Of a stretch of 53,514 nucleotides of DNA, positions 46,460 through 53,514 are shown piece after piece. Under the pieces are notes generated by a model. That model was given only the letters and a program-made list of their open reading frames with translations, ran no database searches and was not told the DNA's origin. A program made the translations under genes and the position numbers. Origin of the DNA: Okeania hirsuta (GTDB lineage: Bacteria > Cyanobacteriota > Cyanobacteriia > Cyanobacteriales > Microcoleaceae). Within the stretch, counting starts at the first letter, position 1. Every line of letters starts with the position of its first letter. The DNA lies in assembly GCF_003838195.1 (NCBI RefSeq), contig NZ_RCBY01000025.1, forward strand, positions 1-53,514, written 5' to 3'.

Positions 46460-48241
46460 TTACTTAATTTGAGTAAATTTCATCAACTCATTTTGAATAC
46501 ATGATGTTGGCAATAAAACTATTCTCTTACTTGTTAAAACAGTGCAATGTTCAATAGTAACGGATAAAGCAGGAATCATATTTTGCTCTAGTTGATAAAT
46601 AATTGTCTCTCCTAAATCATATTGACGAATTAATTCTTTATCAGCTACATATCTAGGGTTATAAGCTGTTTTATCGAGCAACCAAAAATCTATTCCATAC
46701 TTCTGAATAAAATTATTAACCTCTTCTAGATTAGAAGTATATTGAGCCTGAATTAAATCTTTTGCTCTTTGACTAAACTGAGCATAATATTCTGTATGGT
46801 AAGGCAAACTATATTCCTGGGCGACTAAAGTAGAACGTTGGGCAAAAGTAGGAATATTATCTGATTCTTTAGATATAGACGCAATTAATATATCTTTCGG
46901 TTGTGCTAGTAAATATTCATATAATTCTATTTCTTTGCCTTTAACGTAGAATTGGTTATCTATAGTTAGATCTTGAGAAAAAGGAATAATGCTTAATATC
47001 GCTAATAATAAAATTGTGCAACCGAGATATATTTGTTGTGGAAAAGTTAAGCCATTTTCTAGCTGAGAAATAACTTGATTAAAATAACTATCCAACCATA
47101 TTGTTAAAGCAATACCAGTAGCTATTGGTATCATTACTCGCATACTATGATAAATATATCTGTTGGGAAAATGAAGCTGAAACAAAAAAGCATGAGCGAG
47201 GAAAAATAACCCCATAGATGCTAGTAAAATTTGAACTAATATTTCTACCTTTAAAGAAACCTGTTTTGCCAGAGGAAATTTTTGACTTTTTCCAAGTACA
47301 AAAGGTAAGAATAATGAGGCGATCGCTAGTGGAGGTAAAAACCCTAAAAATAATATGCCACTCCTCGGTCCTATTAGCCAAAAAATCAAAGGATTTTCGT
47401 GAAAAAAGAATGCTCTGCCATAGTTTCCATCATCATAATTAAAAATTGGTTGTAATTTAGCTTCCGCAGCAGTAATAATTGACCCGAATTCCGTAGCAGA
47501 AAACTTGTATGGTAGAAGTATAATTGCAGCAGTTATTATTGCTCCTAACCAGAGGTAATAATTTAATCGGACTGAAGTAAATTTTAACCGTTTTTTATCG
47601 TAGGAAAATAGTCGAATAGTTAAGATAGTTACTGATAGTAAAACAGTGTGAGGATAAAAAATAGCTTGGAGAGCGATCACTACTAATACAGGAAAGAAGG
47701 AATTTCGGAGTAGGTAATATAGGAATGCTAAAAAAAGTGGATATAAAAATGCTCTGGGAGTAGCAGAAACTAAGTCATCTTCCATCCATAAAGTTTGATT
47801 TAAAATGAATGAACTAAAAAAACCTACGGCAGGAATAGGTAGAATTTGTAAACTTATTCCAAAACAGTAAATTGTCGAAATTAATCCGAGAAATATAGGT
47901 AATAATTTACCTAAAAAAATGGGGTCTATACCTAAAGATGTGATGAGTGAATAAAAAGTTTTATATCCCCATGGAGCTACTGATTGAAAATAGTCAGCAA
48001 TGAAATCTTGAGGGAATAATTCTGCATTTAAAAAACGACGCATCCAAAATATATGTTGTCGAGCATCATCTTGAATAAAATATTCACTTTTGAGGGAAAA
48101 TTTGAGAGATTCAAAACCATAAATTAAGACAATAGCTAAACTTAAACCAAACCAGAATATCCAGCTTCGATTTATCAAATTTTTATGTAAAATCGATAAA
48201 AATTTACTAATTTTTAATTTGGATATTAAAAGATTTGACAT
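46460..48241 (-). CDS. Polytopic membrane protein, GT-C glycosyltransferase-like
   Basis: 593 residues with about 10-11 hydrophobic helices (first at about 28-48, last near 405-425), then a soluble C-terminal domain of about 165 residues. After the first helix comes YFIQDDARQHIFWMRRF: an acidic pair in the first outer loop, as in GT-C enzymes that use lipid-linked sugars. I cannot name a family more exactly. The C-terminal part has KYGIDFWLLDKTAYNPRYV, reminiscent of soluble domains in such transferases. Probable role: envelope glycan or glycoprotein assembly, by inference. No neighbouring sugar gene. Confidence 0.65.
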   Translation of the reverse strand: MSNLLISKLKISKFLSILHKNLINRSWIFWFGLSLAIVLIYGFESLKFSLKSEYFIQDDARQHIFWMRRFLNAELFPQDFIADYFQSVAPWGYKTFYSLITSLGIDPIFLGKLLPIFLGLISTIYCFGISLQILPIPAVGFFSSFILNQTLWMEDDLVSATPRAFLYPLFLAFLYYLLRNSFFPVLVVIALQAIFYPHTVLLSVTILTIRLFSYDKKRLKFTSVRLNYYLWLGAIITAAIILLPYKFSATEFGSIITAAEAKLQPIFNYDDGNYGRAFFFHENPLIFWLIGPRSGILFLGFLPPLAIASLFLPFVLGKSQKFPLAKQVSLKVEILVQILLASMGLFFLAHAFLFQLHFPNRYIYHSMRVMIPIATGIALTIWLDSYFNQVISQLENGLTFPQQIYLGCTILLLAILSIIPFSQDLTIDNQFYVKGKEIELYEYLLAQPKDILIASISKESDNIPTFAQRSTLVAQEYSLPYHTEYYAQFSQRAKDLIQAQYTSNLEEVNNFIQKYGIDFWLLDKTAYNPRYVADKELIRQYDLGETIIYQLEQNMIPALSVTIEHCTVLTSKRIVLLPTSCIQNELMKFTQIK

Positions 48242-48436
48242 ATTTGATTATAGATTAGCGATTTTATAAGAAATGATATGATTGGCGATTGTTGTTTAGC
48301 ATTAATAGTTTCTTCTAAAAATTAGAATAATTGTAAATTTTGAATAAAAAGTATTGCTATAATTAGGCTTGGGCTTTATTTATTTGCTAAACTAACTAAA
48401 ATTTAATTACTTATTACAACTAAGGTTGAAATTTAG

Positions 48437-48946
48437 ATGACTTCTAACAACGATGGTCCTCGGACACAAATAATTGTTGCTATTATTGGTGGAACTGCAG
48501 TAATAATAGCTGCATTAATAGCAGCAATTGGTCAATACTGTAGTCAATCAAATGCTACTAAAGAGATAAAATTGCTTCAGGAATTAGGGAATAAAAGAAT
48601 AGAATGTACAAGCAATGGTCAACTTTGTACACCTCGTCGCGAAGAACAAATAGAAGTAAAGGAAGATGGAATATTATACGCTGAATATATCGTTCCTCCT
48701 GGTCATTGTGGTCCGATTATAATCTATTTCTATGTTGATAACAGACTTAAAGGACGTGAAGAATATCAGATAGATAATTATAAATCTGTAAAAAAGGATC
48801 TAGGTTTTATTGCAAAAGGAACCCATACTTTAGCATTAGAAGCAAAAGGAGTAACAGGTGGTTGTAATAAAGGAAAATTAAATTCTTGGGGAGGGGCAGT
48901 GAATCTTCACATATTACCAGACCCACCTATATTTTGCAGGTCTTAG
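48437..48946 (+). CDS. Hypothetical single-pass membrane protein, 169 residues
   Basis: Family not recognised. A transmembrane helix at about 12-33 (IIVAIIGGTAVIIAALIAAI) follows a short polar N-terminus, then an extracytoplasmic beta-rich domain of about 120 residues. Six Cys residues (RIECTSNGQLCTPR, PPGHCGP, GGCNKG, IFCRS and one near the membrane) suggest disulfides outside the cytoplasm. The region LYAEYIVPPGHCGPIIIYFYV, then GFIAKGTHTLALEAKG, looks like a jelly-roll or Ig-like sandwich. Divergent from the GT-C-like gene. Confidence 0.65.
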   Translation: MTSNNDGPRTQIIVAIIGGTAVIIAALIAAIGQYCSQSNATKEIKLLQELGNKRIECTSNGQLCTPRREEQIEVKEDGILYAEYIVPPGHCGPIIIYFYVDNRLKGREEYQIDNYKSVKKDLGFIAKGTHTLALEAKGVTGGCNKGKLNSWGGAVNLHILPDPPIFCRS

Positions 48947-49325
48947 CAAAAAGCTACAATATTTCAGATTACCTATTTCATATAAATAATAGTCTTCAGA
49001 GCAGAGTCTTTCAGTGCTACTTCTATCAATAAATGACATGAACAAAAGTCGTACCCAAGAATAATAAGATAGGTAAATGTTACTTGAATTACTCTTAATC
49101 TTCAATTACTCAAGATTTGCAGACCCTAGTTTTGAACTATCAAAATAATTGGGTCTAAAACCCTGCCTTTTAATCAGTTATTAGTTAAATCTTTTGTATT
49201 TTTTCTGGTTTGACCAAAATAATAAAAATAAAGTCATAAATGAACTTCTAAGTTATGACTTCAGACTTAAGAAATTCCTGTTACAAAAACAACTTCTGAC
49301 TTCTGACTTCTGACTTCTAAATTCC
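48947..49325. other. Intergenic stretch with short repeats
   Basis: No gene. TCAAAATAATTGGGT / ACCCTGCCTTTTAA at 49140-49174 duplicates 8639-8673. A TTCTGACTTCTGACTTC tandem lies at 49293-49318. Confidence 0.5.
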
Positions 49326-50504
49326 TTAACGTGAAGCTCTTGCTATAAGTAACATTGCCACTCCAATACCCATAAAATTGGGTAACCATCCAGCCAAAAA
49401 AGGAGTCAAAACCTCTTTTTGCCCCATTGCCCCTGTAATAAAAGAAAGTAAATAATAAGCAAAAATAATTATCACACTAATACCAAAGCTAGTACCTCTA
49501 TTCGCATTTCTCTGAGGTCTAATTCCTAAAGCTGCCCCTACTAAACCCAGAACCAAACAAACAAAAGGTACAGCAAACTTTTGTTGAATTCTGACTTGAG
49601 TTTTAACAATTTTCCGATGATTTCCACTCAGTCGCATTAACTCCAAATATTCATAAGATTGAGGAATATTCATCTGTTGATAAGTACGTCTTTTACCTGC
49701 TAAATCTAAAGGTGCCGTAGAAAGTTTTAATTCTTGATGGTCAAACTTAACAATATTACGGTAAGAACCATCTGGAGATACAATATAAATAGTCCCATTA
49801 AACAAGTCCCAAATATTTTCTGCTGGATTCCAAGTTGCTGACTCAGAAGACACAATTTGGTCAACCCCATATTGGGAACGATCTACAATAGTCACCCCCC
49901 TCATATATTTACCATCAAACTTTTCGGCATAGAATAAACGAGTCAAAGTATCTTTCTTACTTCCGTCTGGCCGCTCAACTTTGCCAAATTCTGGATAGAA
50001 AATATGTTCTTCCCGAAAAGGAGGATCGTCTCGGTCTAAAGTTCTCTCTAAAGTCAGAGATGCTTGATAGTTGGCATTAGGTACAATTACTTCATTAAGG
50101 GCAAAAGTTAAACCAGTTACGGTCAGACCTAATATTACCGCAGGTATAAGCATTCGATAGACGCTAATGCCACAGCTACGCAGAGCAACTATCTCACTAT
50201 TACTAGACATCTGACTGTAAACCATCAGAGTCGATAGTACCATTGCCATAGGGAATGCCCAACCAATAAACTCTGGCACTTTTAAGAAAAATACTTGAAG
50301 GGCAATAGAAATAGGTAGTCCAGATTCTGTTACTTTCCGGACCAATTCAAACATTGCCCCCGCTGTTACCCCGATAGATGAAAATAATCCTACACCAAAG
50401 AGAAATGGCCCAATTAATTCTATGATGATGTAGCGGTCCATAACTGAAATTTTTGGTTCCAGTCTTTGTAGGAAGAATAAAGACTTTGAGATACTGCGCT
50501 CCAT
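49326..50504 (-). CDS. LptF/LptG (YjgP/YjgQ) family permease
   Basis: Half of the inner-membrane ABC transporter that extracts lipopolysaccharide and sends it along the Lpt bridge; cyanobacteria often have one such gene. 392 residues from ATG 50504 (a TTG 7 codons earlier is less likely). Six membrane helices in a 3+3 pattern: three near 30-130 (IGPFLFGVGLFSSIGVTAG, GWAFPMAMVLSTLMVY, MLIPAVILGLTVTG), a periplasmic beta-jelly-roll domain (about 145-285), then three from 300 on (FAVPFVCLVLGLVGAALGI, ISVIIIFAYYLLSFITG). It starts with LDRYIIxEL-like VMDRYIIIELIGPF, a family hallmark. No lptB or lptA adjacent. Confidence 0.9.
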   Translation of the reverse strand: MERSISKSLFFLQRLEPKISVMDRYIIIELIGPFLFGVGLFSSIGVTAGAMFELVRKVTESGLPISIALQVFFLKVPEFIGWAFPMAMVLSTLMVYSQMSSNSEIVALRSCGISVYRMLIPAVILGLTVTGLTFALNEVIVPNANYQASLTLERTLDRDDPPFREEHIFYPEFGKVERPDGSKKDTLTRLFYAEKFDGKYMRGVTIVDRSQYGVDQIVSSESATWNPAENIWDLFNGTIYIVSPDGSYRNIVKFDHQELKLSTAPLDLAGKRRTYQQMNIPQSYEYLELMRLSGNHRKIVKTQVRIQQKFAVPFVCLVLGLVGAALGIRPQRNANRGTSFGISVIIIFAYYLLSFITGAMGQKEVLTPFLAGWLPNFMGIGVAMLLIARASR

Positions 50505-51110
50505 ATATTTCAGATTTAAGGTCAAGTCTACAATTTAGAATTTAGAATTTAGAATTTAGGATTTAGAATTACCTATTCTTATAAACAAAATGAAATGGGA
50601 ATTTTTCAGAATATTACTTAAGGTTAACGTAATCTGAATCAAAATTTCAGGAAGTAGAAAACTGATAAGAGGAAATTAATTGTGATTAATTGTAGAGGAG
50701 AATAAGCAAAGTCTACCAGAGAAGTAAGATGTTCCTGCTATGGTTTTCCGTAACCAAAATAATTTGAATATCATTAGAAGATATTTTCAGAAAAAATGCT
50801 ATTTAAGAAGGTGAAAATATTCAAGGCATTCTTAACTTTATTATGATATAAATCGTACTGTGGCATTATCTAAAGTTATGGTTTTTATTTATTATTTTTC
50901 AGAACATTATTATAAGTTGCTATAGATTTTTTTGATGAACTCTATGAGAGTTTTTTCATGGAATTTATAATTTTTGGAAAAGACATAATACTCATATCTT
51001 TCATCTATTTCTAAATTGATTTTTTCAGTTTGCCCCGATTAAATAGAATAGCTTAGAATATTATCTAATAACTAACTTAATCTGAGTCCAATTTTAAGAG
51101 GCTGAAAATT
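50505..51110. other. Intergenic region, no gene seen
   Basis: A tandem AATTTAGAATTTAG run covers about 50529-50567. The rest is AT-rich with no recognised promoter or RNA. It lies between the Lpt permease and the NACHT pair. Confidence 0.5.
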
Positions 51111-51581
51111 ATGGAACCTATTACTATTGTAATGGCGCTAGTTGCTGTATTGGGGACAAAAGCTTTGGAAAAAACAGGAGAAAATATTGGGCAGGTGGTC
51201 TGGGATAAAAGTGCTAAGTTGATGAAATATCTCAAACAAGAATCTCCCGATACTGTAACTGCTATTGAACAAATTTCGGAGCAACCTTTGGATTATGGTC
51301 AGGCAGTTTTGGAAATGCAGGAGGCAGCAGAAAATCCTGATGTTGCTCGGACAATACAGGAGTTGGCAGCGGCAGTAGAAGAAAATCCTCATCCAAAGTT
51401 GACTGAGGTTATGGAAGAAATTAGAGAAGTGTTAAAGTCTCTGGAGTCCGAAGATGAAAAGAATGCCAACATAGTAGCAAAAGTAATTAATGCAGAAATG
51501 GTTGCTGAAAAAATAGCTCAAAGAGGTGGGATAATTTTTGAACAAGGTGGCAGTGTAACTATTCATAGTCCAACTTATTGA
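51111..51581 (+). CDS. Small helical protein paired with a NACHT ATPase
   Basis: 156 residues. A hydrophobic first segment (about 3-16, ITIVMALVAVLGTKAL) is followed by amphipathic helices (KTGENIGQVVWDKSAKLMKY, then TVTAIEQISEQPLDYGQAVL), an Ala/Glu-rich helix and a short beta-rich tail VAEKIAQRGGIIFEQGGSVT. Cyanobacterial NACHT-HEAT genes are often preceded by a small protein like this, and my reading is that it is an adaptor, sensor or effector for the ATPase. It ends 27 nt before the TTG of the next gene and is in the same frame, so a split or readthrough fusion is also possible. No catalytic motif is visible. Confidence 0.7.
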   Translation: MEPITIVMALVAVLGTKALEKTGENIGQVVWDKSAKLMKYLKQESPDTVTAIEQISEQPLDYGQAVLEMQEAAENPDVARTIQELAAAVEENPHPKLTEVMEEIREVLKSLESEDEKNANIVAKVINAEMVAEKIAQRGGIIFEQGGSVTIHSPTY

Positions 51582-51608
51582 CTGACTTCGCCCGAACAGG
51601 GTAGAGAA

Positions 51609-53514
51609 TTGAGTCTCAAGGAATGGCAAGATATTTGTCGGGAAATGCTGAATAATAAACTAACCAGTAATTCCCTATTTCACGATGATGAGGAGGCAAA
51701 AAAACACCGAGAACAAATTTATGTTCCCCTGGCACTGGTGGAACGGAAAAAACCTGAGAAACGAGAACAAGATGGGTTATCTCCCGAACAGGGAACGAAA
51801 CTTTATGAACCCCAATATGAGGAAAAGCAAAGATTTACCCACAATACTTTCTTAAAAGAGATTTTACAGCAAAAACAAGGTAAAAGTCAAGGTCAAAGAA
51901 TTTCTTTAATTGGGGAACCGGGGGCGGGAAAAACTACTCTGCTACAAACTATTGCGAATTGGATATTGGAGCAAGAATTGGGTTTGCCTGTGTGGGTTTC
52001 TTTGGCAGATTTGACTCAAGGTGGGAATTTGAGGAGTTTTGAGGATTATTTGCTCAATTCTTGGCTGTCTGCTGCTGTTTCTTTCTCTGGTGAGAAGGTG
52101 TGGAATAATTTTACCGAACAATTTGAGCGGGGGCGAGTGTGGTTGTTGTTGGATGGGGTGGATGAAATTGCTACTTCTGGCAGTCAGACTTTGCAAAATA
52201 TTTCTCGTCAACTTTTGGGGTGGGTGGGTAAAGCGCGGGTGGTGTTGACTTGTCGTCTGAATGTTTGGCAAGCAGATGTGAATCATTTGTCTGAATTTGA
52301 GACTTTTCGGTTGTTGGATTTTGATTATCCTCAGCAGGTAGAGCAGTTTATTGATAATTGGTTTAATTCCCCTCAACCCCGTTTTAATCCCCCCCAACCC
52401 CCCTTTGAAAGGGGGGAGCAAGAGCAAGAGCAAGACTTTGTAAGGGGGGAGAATAGTAAGGGCGATCGCTTAAAGGTGGAATTGGGGAAGGAGGAAAAAG
52501 TGCGGGTGCGAGATTTGGTGCAAAATCCTCTGCGGTTGGCGCTGTTGTGTCAGAATTGGCAGTTATATGAAGGAAGTTTGCCGGAGACGAAAGCGGAATT
52601 GTATGGTCAGTTTGTGGAGCAGTTTTATCGGTGGAAGTGTGTTCTTTTTCCAATGAAGGAAAGTAAGCGACGGGAGTTAAATCTGGCTTTGGGTAGGTTG
52701 GCGAAGGATGATATTGACTCTAGTGGGAGTCGTTTTCGGTTGCGTGAGGATTTTATTGTTGAGAGGTTGGGGGATATTGATGATGAAAATTCTCTGTTTT
52801 ATCTGGCGTTGCAAATTGGATGGCTGAATAATGTGGGGGTGGCGGCAGAGTCACCGACGAAAAAGGTTTATGCTTTTTTTCATGCCACGTTTGAGGAATA
52901 TTTTGCTGCTTTGGCGATCGCCGATTGGGATTTTTTCTTGCCTCGCAAACACAAGAATAAGCCAGTGAAGGGGAGACGTTATCGAATTTTTGAGCCGCAG
53001 TGGAAGCAGGTAATTTTGTTGTGGTTAGGGCGAGAGGATGTGAAGGAGGAAGAGAAAGAGGAGTTTATTAAGGCTTTAACTAAGTTTAAGGATGGGTGCC
53101 TCTACTTTTTAATAACGATAATAAACATATTTACCATAATATTTATCATAATAATAAAAATCAACCCCTTCAAAAAATTTGGTGAAATTCCAAGACCACT
53201 TATAAGAATTAGGGGTTTTTATGAATATCAAGCTTATTTTCTTGCTGCTGCTGGAATTGGTGAATTTAGCAACTGCACTCAAACAAATGAAGTAGTTGAA
53301 AAAATAATTGACTGGCATTGTAATAACCGTTTCAATGAAATAGGTGTAGCATCTAGAAATGTTTTACTAGAGACTCCAAGGAAAAATACTATCAATGGTT
53401 TGGTGAATTTGTTGGAGTCTACTGTTGATGATGATACTCGCGGGCAAGCAGCAGAAAGCTTAGGGAAAATTGGCACGGGCAATCAGAAAGCCATTGATGC
53501 TTTGGTGGATTTGT
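51609..53514 (+). CDS. NACHT-HEAT STAND-type ATPase, 3' end beyond the window
   Basis: Signal-transduction ATPase of the NACHT class, of a kind several of which act in antiphage defence. I start at TTG 51609 (MSLKEWQDICREML; weak ribosome site); the frame is open upstream to the TGA at 51579. The N-terminal region (1-95) contains IYVPLALVERKK. Walker A is GEPGAGKTT (102-110) and Walker B WLLLDGVDE (178-186). Helical and winged-helix parts follow to about 495, then HEAT repeats begin at about 595 (INGLVNLLESTVDDDTRGQA) and run out of the window. Two unusual insertions are present: a Pro/Glu-rich one at about 253-290 and a hydrophobic one at 498-535. Confidence 0.9.
   Translation, partial: MSLKEWQDICREMLNNKLTSNSLFHDDEEAKKHREQIYVPLALVERKKPEKREQDGLSPEQGTKLYEPQYEEKQRFTHNTFLKEILQQKQGKSQGQRISLIGEPGAGKTTLLQTIANWILEQELGLPVWVSLADLTQGGNLRSFEDYLLNSWLSAAVSFSGEKVWNNFTEQFERGRVWLLLDGVDEIATSGSQTLQNISRQLLGWVGKARVVLTCRLNVWQADVNHLSEFETFRLLDFDYPQQVEQFIDNWFNSPQPRFNPPQPPFERGEQEQEQDFVRGENSKGDRLKVELGKEEKVRVRDLVQNPLRLALLCQNWQLYEGSLPETKAELYGQFVEQFYRWKCVLFPMKESKRRELNLALGRLAKDDIDSSGSRFRLREDFIVERLGDIDDENSLFYLALQIGWLNNVGVAAESPTKKVYAFFHATFEEYFAALAIADWDFFLPRKHKNKPVKGRRYRIFEPQWKQVILLWLGREDVKEEEKEEFIKALTKFKDGCLYFLITIINIFTIIFIIIIKINPFKKFGEIPRPLIRIRGFYEYQAYFLAAAGIGEFSNCTQTNEVVEKIIDWHCNNRFNEIGVASRNVLLETPRKNTINGLVNLLESTVDDDTRGQAAESLGKIGTGNQKAIDALVDL
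52365..52470 (+). repeat. Palindromic repeat inserted in frame in the NACHT gene
   Basis: Contains CCCCCCTTTGAAAGGGGGG (52398-52416), a perfect 9-bp inverted repeat around one base, flanked by CCCCAACC-type and GAGCAAGAGCAAGAG runs. It encodes PQPRFNPPQPPFERGEQEQ, unlike the surrounding domain. Such G/C palindromes are common as intergenic repeats in cyanobacteria. Confidence 0.7.

Noticed and set aside
51942-52653. Long minus-strand frames antisense to the NACHT gene
   Set aside because: They are low-complexity Pro/Ser/Thr shadows; the plus frame has all NACHT motifs.
1-53514. CRISPR array
   Set aside because: No regularly spaced identical repeats of 25-40 bp with unique spacers; the tandem runs here are 7-mers or the two larger duplications.

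Overview
The window looks like chromosomal DNA from a filamentous, non-heterocystous cyanobacterium of the Trichodesmium/Okeania type. The reasons are the pilB-pilT-pilC block next to grpE-dnaK-dnaJ, many GCGATCGC (HIP1-like) octamers, a DUF1816 protein, a cyanobacterial NACHT-HEAT protein, low coding density (about 64 percent by my hand tally) and intergenic DNA full of short repeats. The genus is inference; no rRNA or tRNA gene was seen, and no CRISPR array.

Layout. 1-2064: a decayed IS5-family (IS903-type) insertion sequence with a small palindromic element nested in it. 2065-7359: class B penicillin-binding protein (mrdA-like) with an internal duplication, a hydroxylase/short-chain dehydrogenase fusion, a catalase-like fragment and an unknown protein. 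7360-12248 (minus): type IV pilus motor genes pilC, pilT and pilB. 13201-20393 (plus): protein-quality genes grpE, dnaK and dnaJ, then a TusA-like protein overlapping rsgA. 20400-21251: a pile-up of nested small mobile elements. 21401-31842: a five-PAS histidine kinase, trpD, a retropepsin-like protease, carA, a STAS protein that seems to start at ATT, mini-RNase III (mrnC), rlmB and a DUF1816 protein. 32301-37337: an alpha/beta hydrolase, an acetyltransferase, HEAT and GAF-like gene fragments and an orphan C5 DNA methyltransferase. 37724-42300: a beheaded FHA gene beside a second IS903-type copy, a PRC-barrel protein and a zinc-ribbon/FHA protein. 42868-50504: 6-phosphogluconolactonase with a 30-residue tandem duplication, two unknown membrane-anchored proteins, a GT-C-like membrane protein and an LptF/LptG-type permease. 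51111-end: a small helical protein followed by a NACHT-HEAT STAND ATPase that runs off the window.

How the genes work together. The pilus block supplies extension and retraction ATPases plus the platform protein. GrpE, DnaK and DnaJ form one chaperone cycle. mrnC and rlmB both act on 23S rRNA, and rsgA on the 30S subunit. The small protein plus NACHT pair resembles bacterial STAND defence or signalling modules.

The most unusual content is the repeat landscape. At least six families of short inverted-repeat elements are present. A 21-nt repeat has been inserted in frame, at different sites, in both IS903-type transposases. Repeats or duplications also expand open frames in mrdA, pgl and the NACHT gene. 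This is the part most worth following up.
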